Of a stretch of 15,804 bases of DNA, positions 8,532 to 14,880 are shown one piece after another. The translations under genes were made by a program, and so were the position numbers. The notes beneath the pieces were generated by a model. That model worked only from the letters and a program-made list of their open reading frames with translations, had not been told where the DNA came from and made no database searches. The first letter of the stretch is position 1; each line of letters begins with the position of its first letter. Origin of the DNA: Lysobacterales bacterium (GTDB taxonomy: Bacteria; Pseudomonadota; Gammaproteobacteria; Xanthomonadales; SZUA-36); NCBI GenBank assembly GCA_021648045.1, contig JAKITM010000048.1:1-15804 (forward strand), given 5' to 3'.

Positions 8532-8866
8532 TTAAATTTTGAATTTTTTTGACTTAGCTGTAAATTTCTTCAGTTCACATATAATGCAACCTTCGAGTTT
8601 ATCCATCGGTTGATCCCAAAGTTTTTTCTTATCAGGTAATATTTCGGAAACGGAAATGTAAGCTTTTGATCGGCCTTTATTAATCCTTGTGTATCCTTCC
8701 CAACCCTTAAAAGTAGAAATAAAAATTTCTGTAATTGCTCCAGCTATCTGTTCTTTTTTAAATTCTTCTTTATATAGTTATTCAATTTAGATCTACTGAA
8801 TAGTGCCCTAAAAAAGCACTTCTGAAAAATTGTTTCTCTTGAATCCAAGAATTATTGCTCTAACAT
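8532..8866 (-). pseudogene. Broken minus-strand gene, about 110 codons, unknown family
   Basis: Reading the minus strand, an 81-codon open stretch (8777 to 8535, stop at 8534-8532) has protein-like composition, with segments such as EEFKKEQIAGAITEIFISTF, GWEGYTRINKGRSKAYISVS and QPMDKLEGCIICELKKF. It lacks a start codon because a TAA lies just upstream (8780-8778). In the neighbouring frame the upstream bases read ATG TTA GAG CAA (from 8866), a TAA stop, then FLDSRETIFQKCFFRALFSR followed by SKLNNYIKK. That last part appears to continue into the downstream EEFKKEQ frame after a one-base shift. The simplest reading is one small gene broken by a nonsense codon and a frameshift. I do not recognise the family. 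A remnant of a mobile or defence gene would suit the setting, but that is inference. Confidence 0.45.
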
Positions 8867-8936
8867 GCTGAAACTCTAAGGCGTGCGCTCATAGTTGTTA
8901 GGTGGGAAAAATCCCATTGTGATGACAGTTAAGTGA

Positions 8937-9044
8937 TGGCGGAGAGAATATGTCCGTGAAAGCGCCCAAAAAAATGGTGCTGTCGAGTATCACTTCCGGC
9001 GGGTTGTTGAATTGCACTCAAACTTATACCAGCGTTTACATTGA
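8937..9044 (+). pseudogene. Orphan 35-codon reading-frame fragment
   Basis: After an in-frame TGA at 8934-8936, the + strand reads WRREYVRESAQKNGAVEYHF, then RRVVELHSNLYQRLH, and stops at TGA 9042-9044. The charged, helix-like composition resembles the C-terminal end of a real protein, but there is no start codon or upstream part. In another frame of the same stretch, an ATG at 8950 with GGAG five bases upstream opens a 33-codon ORF (8950-9051, MSVKAPKKMVLSSITSGG at the start). I cannot tell which, if either, was ever expressed. The rest of 8442-9186, apart from the broken gene just upstream, shows AT-rich sequence without recognisable genes. Confidence 0.3.
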
Positions 9045-9186
9045 ATGTTGAACTAGGGAAAAGCTGCTATTATATTGATTGAGATACGATAGTATCGCTT
9101 AAATATGGGTGTGGTTTTAAGTTTAAATATATCGAAATATGGTGCATATTTGAATGTAAACCAACAGTGTGTTGCTAAATGAATAG

Positions 9187-9639
9187 ATGAGCTACATGAA
9201 AAAGAAAAGTGATAAACAACACGAAGCTCTAAGGTTGGCAAGAAACAAAGAACTAAAGGCAGTTCATGCACTAGACCCAGGGTTTTCATGCCAAGGGGTG
9301 GTCGGTGAATTTATTGGTGTGTATATCCAGTCGGAAGTATTTTCTAAGAAATTACAACATTACTATCGCACAGATACGAATAAATCCGGCAGAGACCAGC
9401 TCCAAATAAACACCCTCAAGGCGGCATTAAAATATTTCAATATCACAATGCTAGAAACAAATATATCAAGTTTATTCCAAGGTGGAGCAGGTAAGCGGTA
9501 CAGCAAATCAGTACGGCAATTAAGAAATGGCTATCTTCATGCCCTGTCACCTGAAGATCAAAAGGAAATCATGTCAAAAGCGAGTATGTTTATTCCTAAG
9601 CTGAAGAGATTTATAAACAATGAAATCGCCGCAATATAA
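9187..9639 (+). CDS. Small HEPN-domain-like protein (putative RNase/toxin)
   Basis: The 150-residue product is basic, has no signal peptide or membrane segment, and is predicted mostly helical. Near its C-terminal end it contains VRQLRNGYLHAL, with Arg113-Asn114-x3-His118. This fits the R-(N/D/H)-x3-H active-site signature of HEPN domains, which are metal-independent RNases in many toxin-antitoxin, abortive-infection and CRISPR-linked proteins. The motif sits where it should, before a final helix (SPEDQKEIMSKASMFIPKLK). The N-terminal half (helices around 10-60) does not match anything I recognise. The start could be 9187 or the ATG at 9196; neither has a clear Shine-Dalgarno sequence. No nucleotidyltransferase (MNT) partner, the usual companion of one HEPN class, lies next to it. 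The next gene is 133 bases downstream. The HEPN call rests on one motif plus context, so it is tentative. Confidence 0.6.
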   Translation: MSYMKKKSDKQHEALRLARNKELKAVHALDPGFSCQGVVGEFIGVYIQSEVFSKKLQHYYRTDTNKSGRDQLQINTLKAALKYFNITMLETNISSLFQGGAGKRYSKSVRQLRNGYLHALSPEDQKEIMSKASMFIPKLKRFINNEIAAI

Positions 9640-9694
9640 GCGCATAAAACGGATGCTACGCTATCCTACGCACCAGTTACGCAGGTCGTTAGGC
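9640..9694 (+). other. Imperfect palindrome, weakly attC-like, after the HEPN gene
   Basis: GCGCATAAAACG (9640-9651) can pair, with a two-base bulge and a mismatch, with CGTTAGGCGC (9687-9696). The latter holds GTTAGGC (9688-9694), which fits the GTTRRRY core of integron attC sites. Inner segments ATGCTA and TTACGCA are partly complementary. The 5' core (RYYYAAC) is not convincing, so an ordinary structured 3' end is just as likely. Confidence 0.25.
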
Positions 9695-9739
9695 GCTATT
9701 TGAAGACCACTGAAGGCCGTAAAGCATCACGGTATGTAA

Positions 9740-9760
9740 CGTAAATATTCGTCATTTACG
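9740..9760 (+). promoter_or_regulatory. Inverted repeat next to the DUF2130 gene ribosome binding site
   Basis: CGTAAAT (9740-9746) and ATTTACG (9754-9760) form a perfect 7-bp inverted repeat with a 7-base spacer. The final G is also the first base of the GGGAG Shine-Dalgarno sequence (9760-9764), which lies eight bases before the ATG at 9773. It may be an operator or an RNA hairpin that limits ribosome access. Confidence 0.35.
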
Positions 9761-9772
9761 GGAGAGTAAGAC

Positions 9773-11182
9773 ATGCATGAAATTATATGTCCGCACTGCG
9801 ATAAAGCATTTAAAATCGATGAGGCTGGGTATGCAGACATTCTAAAGCAGGTTCGCGATGGTGAGTTTGAGCAGCAGTTACACGAACGACTTGAGCTGGC
9901 CGAGAAAGAAAAACTGAATGCGGTAGAGCTCGCCAAGAGTGAAGTCGGTAGCGAAATGCAAGAGGTCGCTGCCGTCAAGGATGCCGAGATTCAATCCTTA
10001 AAAGCCAAATTAGATACCGGTGAAGTGACGAAGAAACTAGCTGTAACCGAGGCGCTGGGCGAAGTTGAAAAAGAGCGGGATGCCCTGGCTAACGAGCTTG
10101 AACAGGCTAAGCGCGATAACCAAGCAGCTGCTGAGCTTGCAAATGCGAAGCTTGCCAAGGAACTACAGGAGACTGCTGCAGCAAAAGATAGTGAAATCCA
10201 GAATCTAAAAGCCAAACTCGATGCTACTCAAATTGAGCAGAAGGTCGCAATTACCGGCGCAGTCAGTGCAGTTGAGAAGGAGCGCGACGAGTTGAAAAGC
10301 GGCCTCAAGCTAGCCAAACTTGAAAAACAACTTGCCGAGACCACGCTAAAGGACAAGTATGAGACGCAGATAAAGGATCGTGACGATGCGATTGAGCGCC
10401 TCCGGGATATGAAGGCCCGCCTATCGACCAAGATGGTCGGCGAAACCCTTGAGCAGCACTGCGATACCGAGTTTAATCGTATTCGAGCCACCGCGTTCCC
10501 GAGGGCCTATTTCGAAAAAGATAACGATGCCCGGACCGGCAGCAAGGGCGACTACATTTTTCGTGACTCAGACGAAGCCGGTACCGAGATTGTTTCGATT
10601 ATGTTTGAAATGAAAAATGAAATCGATACCACAGCAACTAAGAAAAAGAACGAAGATTTTTTAAAGGAGCTGGACAAAGACCGTACAGAGAAGGGCTGCG
10701 AGTATGCCGTGCTGGTGTCGCTGCTCGAACCCGACAGTGAGCTCTACAACTCTGGCATAGTCGATGTGTTTCACCGCTACCCCAAGATGTACATTGTGCG
10801 GCCGCAGTTCTTTCTTCCAATCATTACGCTACTGCGTAATGCGGCAATGAAATCACTCGAATACAAGACAGAGCTGGCGCTTGTTAAAGCGCAGAACGTG
10901 GACATAACGAGCTTTGAAAACGACCTCGATAAATTCAAGGCCGCATTCGGGAAGAACTATGACCTTGCTTCCAGTAAATTTCAAACAGCCATTGATGAAA
11001 TTGATAAATCCATCGACCATCTGCAGAAAACTAAGGATGCCTTGCTGAGTACAGACCGGAACCTTCGCCTTGCAAATAACAAGGCACAGGATGTAACGAT
11101 CAAGAAACTGACGCGGCGTAACCCCACTATGGCGGCCAAGTTCAATGAACTAAATGATGAAAGTTCTTCTGATGCTGAATGA
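9773..11182 (+). CDS. DUF2130 family coiled-coil protein with PD-(D/E)XK-like core
   Basis: The 469-residue protein matches the DUF2130 family. It starts with a short ICPHC cysteine pair (Cys6, Cys9). A long Lys/Glu-rich coiled coil (about 35-215) follows, then a conserved C-terminal domain with GETLEQHC (223-230), YFEKDND (246-252), GSKGDYIF (256-263), FEMKNE (278-283), NEDFLKELDKDR (293-304) and VRPQFFLPII (342-351). Glu227, Asp260 and Glu279-x-Lys281 are arranged like a PD-(D/E)XK nuclease core, which suggests a DNA-cleaving or DNA-binding role; no activity is established. The coiled coil contains a tandem duplication of 69 residues (61-129 and 130-198), with AEIQSLKAKLD/SEIQNLKAKLD and two copies of VEKERD in register. 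The tail is helical and hydrophilic. The start is supported by GGGAG eight bases upstream. Its GC content looks higher than that of the genes around it. Confidence 0.85.
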   Translation: MHEIICPHCDKAFKIDEAGYADILKQVRDGEFEQQLHERLELAEKEKLNAVELAKSEVGSEMQEVAAVKDAEIQSLKAKLDTGEVTKKLAVTEALGEVEKERDALANELEQAKRDNQAAAELANAKLAKELQETAAAKDSEIQNLKAKLDATQIEQKVAITGAVSAVEKERDELKSGLKLAKLEKQLAETTLKDKYETQIKDRDDAIERLRDMKARLSTKMVGETLEQHCDTEFNRIRATAFPRAYFEKDNDARTGSKGDYIFRDSDEAGTEIVSIMFEMKNEIDTTATKKKNEDFLKELDKDRTEKGCEYAVLVSLLEPDSELYNSGIVDVFHRYPKMYIVRPQFFLPIITLLRNAAMKSLEYKTELALVKAQNVDITSFENDLDKFKAAFGKNYDLASSKFQTAIDEIDKSIDHLQKTKDALLSTDRNLRLANNKAQDVTIKKLTRRNPTMAAKFNELNDESSSDAE

Positions 11183-11256
11183 TGTAGTCGACTCATGTAA
11201 GTTTTAATATATTTTTCAAACTAAATATTACGGGTATGGATACGGAGTTACATTAT

Positions 11257-11320
11257 GTGTTAGACGACAATTAACCTGGCTGGTTTGGCGACAATTATAA
11301 TGGCCTGTTTTGACCTTCAG
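11257..11320. mobile_element. Possible IS21-like end remnant
   Basis: The 516-base gap between the DUF2130 gene and hipB has no convincing gene. It contains TGTGTTAGACGACAATTAAC followed by two direct repeats, CGACAATTAACCTGGC (11265-11280) and CGACAATTATAATGGCC (11289-11305). IS21-family elements start with TG and carry several short terminal repeats of this sort, so this may be one isolated end left after deletion or imprecise excision. No transposase (istA or istB) is in the window. The assignment is from memory of the pattern, not a search. Confidence 0.3.
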
Positions 11321-11420
11321 TCTGCTTTTGGGTACAGATGAAAGCCTGAAGGCCAAATTGATACAAAATGACCTTTGGTTAATCAACTGTATTGTGCCCT
11401 ATAGCGATCAATGGTTTACT

Positions 11421-11444
11421 TTATGCATATTTCTTATGCATATT
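11421..11444. repeat. Two tandem copies of an 11-bp motif
   Basis: TTATGCATATT occurs at 11421-11431 and again at 11434-11444, a 13-bp period. Each copy contains the palindrome ATGCAT. It lies about 150 bases before the first hip operator, and its function is unknown. Confidence 0.6.
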
Positions 11445-11581
11445 CCGGCCCAATGTGAACGCTGATTCTGGTTTTATCTGAACACTTTTTCGGTTTTTCC
11501 GGGATCGGTGTTCAAATTAACCGGAATATCATATGCACTTGGTGGATCCTGCTGAGCTTATTGTGTTTTTCCGGTGTTATA

Positions 11582-11695
11582 GTTCCCGAACGGGAACAAT
11601 ATATTGCTATATAGTACTATATTTCTAAAAATTACCGAGCGGGAATGTTTGTTGCATTCTTGATTGGAATCATGTTAATGTTACCGATCGGGAAT
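11582..11695 (+). promoter_or_regulatory. Three evenly spaced HipB operator candidates
   Basis: Three 16-bp palindromes of the form (G/A)TT(C/A)CCG-N2-CGGGAA(C/T) lie at 11582-11597 (perfect 7-bp arms), 11631-11646 (one mismatch) and 11680-11695. Their starts are exactly 49 bp apart. The third ends 15 bases before the hipB ATG. A plausible promoter, TTGCAT (11652-11657) and GTTAAT (11674-11679) with a 16-bp spacer, lies between the second and third sites, so binding there would block transcription. HipB-type repressors are known to bind several such sites and autoregulate hipBA. Assignment to HipB here is inference from position and symmetry. Confidence 0.8.
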
Positions 11696-11710
11696 TAATT
11701 GAGGCATGTT

Positions 11711-11935
11711 ATGATACAAACATCACAGGATATAGGCACAGCCATTCGAAAAACACGCAAAGCGTTGAGTATTACGCAGAAAGACTTGGCACTAACTTCA
11801 GGGACAGGGCTGCGGTTTATTATTGACCTTGAGAAGGGCAAGCCGACCTGCCAGCTCGCCAAAGTTCTGACGGTGTTGCAAGCGCTGGGTATCAAGGTAC
11901 AGCTCACACCACCTTCTTTGAGTGAGAAGCGGTAA
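11711..11935 (+). CDS. hipB: HipB-like antitoxin, XRE-family DNA-binding protein
   Basis: The 74-residue protein is a helix-turn-helix of the XRE/Cro type: DIGTAIRKTRKALSITQKDL (7-26) and then GTGLRFIIDLEKGKPT (31-46), with a C-terminal KVLTVLQALGIKVQL dimer-forming segment typical of HipB. HipB binds the operators upstream and the HipA kinase, silencing both the operon and the toxin. I chose the ATG at 11711 because GAGG (11701-11704) is correctly spaced. The TTG at 11699 would add four residues and overlaps that Shine-Dalgarno sequence. The TAA is directly followed by the hipA ATG with no spacer. Confidence 0.93.
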   Translation: MIQTSQDIGTAIRKTRKALSITQKDLALTSGTGLRFIIDLEKGKPTCQLAKVLTVLQALGIKVQLTPPSLSEKR

Positions 11936-13168
11936 ATGAAACGAAAACTTGATGTATATTTGCTTGAGCATTTTGTTGGGCAGCTAAGCCAGAATGATAG
12001 TGGTGAACTGGGCTTTGCCTATGCGGCTAAGTGGTTAGAAAATTCACAGGCAGTTCCCTTATCTCAGTCTTTGCCTTTGCAAACTGAGCCCTTTTTAAAC
12101 CCTGATTGCCATGGGTATTTTGGTGGTATCTTACCCGAGGAAGCAAAGCGTGAGCGCATTGCTAAAAACCTGGGTATCAGCGCTAGGAACGACTTTGCCA
12201 TGCTCGCAGAAATTGGCGGCGAATGTGCTGGTGCTGTGACTTTCCTGTCTGAGGGGCAGCCATTAGTTACAGATGCACCAGACTACAAAGCTTTATCAGA
12301 AGAAGGTTTGGCAGAGGTATTAAGAGATTTACCTAAACGCCCCTTACTTGCCGGGGAAGAAGGCATCCGCCTTTCGCTGGCCGGGGCACAAGATAAGATC
12401 ACGCTTCACCGCTCGAAGGAAGGTTTTGCGATACCGCTGAATGGTGCGCCAAGTACGCATATTTTAAAGCCGGCGATTGAGCGCTTTGAAGACACGGTTC
12501 TCAATGAAGCTGTTTGTATGAAACTGGCGAAAGCGATTGGATTGCCTGTTGCTGAGGTCGAGATACTAACTGTAGAAGACATGCAGGTGCTATCTGTTGA
12601 GCGTTATGATCGACTAATTGGTGAACACGGAATTCAGCGCTTGCATCAAGAGGACTTTTGTCAGGCGCTCGGTATTGTGTCAGAGATGAAATACCAAAAT
12701 GAGGGTGGTGTTTCTATTGAGCAGGCTTTTGATTTGCTGCGTTCAGTATCAGCCGTTCCTGCACTAGATTTGCCGCATTTGCTCGATGCGGTGATTTTCA
12801 ATTGTCTGATCGGTAACAATGATGCGCACGGAAAGAACTTCTCGCTGCTCTATAGCGCGGGACAGACACGGATAGCCCCATTATATGATCTGTTATGTAC
12901 GCTCTACTACCCAGAACTAGCCACCAAAATGGCGATGAAGATTGGCGGCAAGTATAAGCCAAATGATGTTTATGCGCGTCATTTTGAAAAGCTTGCCAAG
13001 GAGGCAGGATTATCCAGGCCGATGGTGCTGAAGCGAGTGATGACCATTGCGGATAAAACACTCTCGTGCCTGCATGATGTCGAGGCTGAGATGCCTGATT
13101 CAACCAAGCTAATCAGGTTCATTCGCGAGCGGATAGAGGGCTTAAAAGTTCGTATGGTACCCCCCTAA
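11936..13168 (+). CDS. hipA: HipA-like serine/threonine-protein kinase toxin
   Basis: HipA toxins phosphorylate aminoacyl-tRNA synthetases (GltX for E. coli HipA), causing growth arrest and persistence; the target of this one is unknown. The 410-residue protein has the N-terminal HipA couple region (FGGILPEEAKRERIAKNLGI, 62-81). Next come the P-loop with its autophosphorylation serine, SLAGAQDK (Ser147-Lys154), the lysine segment HILKP (175-179), the catalytic loop NNDAHGKN (294-301, Asp296 and Asn301), and the metal-binding APLYDLL (314-320, Asp318). All kinase residues are present, so it should be active. It abuts hipB directly. Its last two codons and stop lie within a repeat that reappears after the next gene, so the extreme C-terminus may have been rebuilt. 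Confidence 0.95.
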   Translation: MKRKLDVYLLEHFVGQLSQNDSGELGFAYAAKWLENSQAVPLSQSLPLQTEPFLNPDCHGYFGGILPEEAKRERIAKNLGISARNDFAMLAEIGGECAGAVTFLSEGQPLVTDAPDYKALSEEGLAEVLRDLPKRPLLAGEEGIRLSLAGAQDKITLHRSKEGFAIPLNGAPSTHILKPAIERFEDTVLNEAVCMKLAKAIGLPVAEVEILTVEDMQVLSVERYDRLIGEHGIQRLHQEDFCQALGIVSEMKYQNEGGVSIEQAFDLLRSVSAVPALDLPHLLDAVIFNCLIGNNDAHGKNFSLLYSAGQTRIAPLYDLLCTLYYPELATKMAMKIGGKYKPNDVYARHFEKLAKEAGLSRPMVLKRVMTIADKTLSCLHDVEAEMPDSTKLIRFIRERIEGLKVRMVPP

Positions 13169-13261
13169 AAAAACAATCAAACTGAAAAATAGAATGCTCT
13201 CGCAAACCAAAAAAAGAAGTAAGCTCATAAAATCGGCACATTGGCCTGAATCAACTATGGC
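13160..13261 (+). repeat. Direct repeat, copy A, after hipA
   Basis: Starting with CCCCCC at the very end of hipA, this stretch shares CAATCAAACT, AAAA, TAGAAT, TCTCGC, TAAGC and a terminal ATGGC, in the same order, with 14784-14880 after the AAA gene. GGATTACC (13278-13285) appears a little further on in both. The match is roughly three quarters over the best 50 bases and weaker beyond. The two copies are in direct orientation and flank the AAA ATPase gene. Confidence 0.7.
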
Positions 13262-13334
13262 ATTAGGTTAGTAATGGGGATTACCCCTCAGCTGTAGTCT
13301 AAAATATCATGTATTAACAGCACAAGCTTGTAAA

Positions 13335-13415
13335 GCATAAAAATGTGTTAATCTAGCATTTAAATGCGCACATAAGTGTGTTATATGTGCGTTTAAATGC
13401 GCATAAAAGTGTGTT
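13335..13415 (+). repeat. Three 15-bp iterons at an exact 33-bp period, upstream of the AAA gene
   Basis: The cores are GCATAAAAATGTGTT (13335-13349), GCACATAAGTGTGTT (13368-13382) and GCATAAAAGTGTGTT (13401-13415). The last two are also preceded by TTTAAATGC or TTTAAATGCGC. The third ends 24 bases before the AAA gene ATG. A 33-bp spacing is close to three helical turns, which fits proteins bound on one face of the DNA. They could be operator sites. Confidence 0.8.
13357..13399 (+). promoter_or_regulatory. Long imperfect inverted repeat upstream of the AAA gene
   Basis: CATTTAAATGCGCACATA (13357-13374) and TATGTGCGTTTAAATG (13384-13399) are complementary over 16 positions, with two extra bases in the left arm and a 9-base spacer. 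It overlaps the middle iteron. It may be an operator or a transcript hairpin, and it lacks a following T tract, so a terminator is unlikely. The rest of 13262-13439 holds no gene. Confidence 0.6.
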
Positions 13416-13439
13416 TTATTCTGCAGTGGATGATAAAAA

Positions 13440-14765
13440 ATGAAAAGGTTGATATTAGATAAGTTACTTGTTTGGAAAAACAGTGCTACAAGAAAGCCTG
13501 TTTTGCTGGATGGTGCGCGGCAAACAGGTAAGTCTTACCTTTTGGAGGTGCTGTTTGGTCAGCACTTTGAGCAGATTATCCGTTTAGATTTTCTTGAGCA
13601 ACCCGGTTTAGCTAGTATTTTTGCTGATTCGTTAAGCCCTGATGATATCGTCAATAATATTGAGCTTGAGCTAAATGTATCAATAGATAAAGAAAAGGCA
13701 TTGATTATTTTTGATGAGATCGGTGAGTGCCAGGCGGCGGTTAATTCTTTAAAGTTTTTTGCTGAGCAATACCCGCAGATGTTTGTTTGTGCTTCTGGTT
13801 CTAATATTGGATTGTTGAGCTCATTTCCTGTTGGCAAGGTGGAGCTGCTGAACCTTTATCCAATGACATTTGAGGAGTTTATTTGGGCATCAAAGCAAGC
13901 GGCACTTATAAAGGCGTTTGAGCAGATGAATATGGGCAAAGTGGCTCATGCTAAGTTATTTTCTTTGTTGTTAGATTATTACTTTGTTGGTGGTATGCCT
14001 GAGGCGGTAAGAAGTTGGTTTGAAAGTACAAATGAGGTGGGGGTTTTAGAGCGTACAAAAAAAATCATTCAAATCCACGCTTCTCTTATTGCTGGCTATG
14101 AGCGTGATTTTGGTAAGTATTCTAACAAGATTTCAGCACAGCATATTCAAGCTGTTTTTAAAAATATTCCGCTTCAGTTATCTAAAAATATTGATGATTC
14201 TGTTAATCGATTTAAATTTAAAAGCGTGATCGAGAAAAAGAATCGATATCAAGACTTAGCTGGCCCTATTAACTGGCTAGAAAGCTGTCGGCTTTTATCG
14301 CGATGCCATCCAATAAATTGCAAGCCTTCTTCGCCTTTGGCGGCGATTGCGAAGGATAATATTTTTAAGTTGTTTTTATTTGATGTTGGTTTGCTGGGTT
14401 ACATGCTTGGGCTTTCTTATAAAGAGCATCGTGATCAAGGTTTTAACTATAAAGGCTATATCGCTGAAAATTTTGTACAAAATGAATTGATTGTCCAAGC
14501 TGGTTCCCCTACTTATTCATGGGAATATGCTCGTTCAGAAGTGGAGTTTTTATATAAGTGTGATGATGGCAGTATTGTGCCTGTGGAAGTGAAAAGTGGG
14601 AAACGCACGCGAGCTAAATCATTGGGGGTTTATGTTGATAGATACCACCCTCAAACAACAATAAAGTTGATTGGCTCAACGGGTTCACTTGAGAATAAAA
14701 GTGCATTGGTATTACCGTTGTATTATGCCTCTAAGATAAATAAACAAGAATTACTATTCAAATAG
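13440..14765 (+). CDS. AAA-type ATPase with C-terminal DUF4143 domain
   Basis: The 441-residue protein belongs to the AAA_14-DUF4143 group of predicted ATPases, which are frequent in bacterial accessory regions and mostly uncharacterised. The N-terminal ATPase domain has Walker A GARQTGKS (25-32), Walker B ALIIFDEIGE (87-96, Asp92-Glu93) and a SGSNIGLL sensor-like segment (119-126). The YPMTFEEFIW (140-149) and YYFVGGMPEAVRSWF (180-194) motifs are typical of the family. The C-terminal domain shows GYIAENFVQNELI (339-351), SEVEFLY (366-372) and VPVEVKSGK (380-388). In it, Glu343, Glu369 and Glu383-x-Lys385 make a PD-(D/E)XK-like site. No Shine-Dalgarno sequence is obvious. The codons are AT-rich compared with the nuo genes, which suggests transfer. 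Its substrate and role are unknown. The flanking direct repeats and upstream iterons suggest a self-contained module. Confidence 0.9.
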   Translation: MKRLILDKLLVWKNSATRKPVLLDGARQTGKSYLLEVLFGQHFEQIIRLDFLEQPGLASIFADSLSPDDIVNNIELELNVSIDKEKALIIFDEIGECQAAVNSLKFFAEQYPQMFVCASGSNIGLLSSFPVGKVELLNLYPMTFEEFIWASKQAALIKAFEQMNMGKVAHAKLFSLLLDYYFVGGMPEAVRSWFESTNEVGVLERTKKIIQIHASLIAGYERDFGKYSNKISAQHIQAVFKNIPLQLSKNIDDSVNRFKFKSVIEKKNRYQDLAGPINWLESCRLLSRCHPINCKPSSPLAAIAKDNIFKLFLFDVGLLGYMLGLSYKEHRDQGFNYKGYIAENFVQNELIVQAGSPTYSWEYARSEVEFLYKCDDGSIVPVEVKSGKRTRAKSLGVYVDRYHPQTTIKLIGSTGSLENKSALVLPLYYASKINKQELLFK

Positions 14766-14783
14766 ACCGACTCACCCGGTAAT

Positions 14784-14880
14784 CCCCCCAAAAATCAATC
14801 AAACTAAAAAGTAGAATATTCTCGCCAATCAAGAGAAAGAGCTAAGCCCACACACACACACACAAACTGGCCATAATGGC
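14784..14880 (+). repeat. Direct repeat, copy B, after the AAA gene
   Basis: This is the partner of the copy that overlaps the hipA stop codon. It starts with CCCCCC 19 bases after the AAA stop codon and contains CAATCAAACT (14796-14805), TAGAAT (14812-14817), TCTCGC (14820-14825), TAAGC (14843-14847) and ATGGC (14876-14880). GGATTACC recurs at 14914-14921. The section corresponding to 13225-13240 has been replaced here by a CA dinucleotide run. No gene is seen in 14766-15026. Confidence 0.7.
14849..14864 (+). repeat. (CA)8 dinucleotide run
   Basis: Eight uninterrupted CA units lie inside repeat copy B, where the other copy has ordinary sequence. It is a simple repeat that could vary in length by slippage. 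It lies between genes, about 160-190 bases before the abiEi start, and no phase-variation role is evident. Confidence 0.9.

Noticed and set aside
9053..9289. 78-codon minus-strand frame across the HEPN gene start
   Set aside because: It overlaps the better supported + strand gene and has no recognisable motif or ribosome binding site.
9991..10491. Ser/Ala-rich minus-strand frames opposite the DUF2130 coiled coil
   Set aside because: They are the complement of Lys/Glu/Ala-rich coiled-coil codons and have no ribosome binding sites or motifs.
11699..11710. TTG start for hipB at 11699
   Set aside because: It overlaps the GAGG Shine-Dalgarno sequence that serves the ATG at 11711.
13276..13287. 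GGGG-ATTA-CCCC hairpin as a hipA terminator
   Set aside because: The stem is only four base pairs and no T run follows.
13335..13415. CRISPR array
   Set aside because: There are only three units, the whole 33-bp period is partly conserved rather than repeat plus unique spacer, and there are no cas genes.
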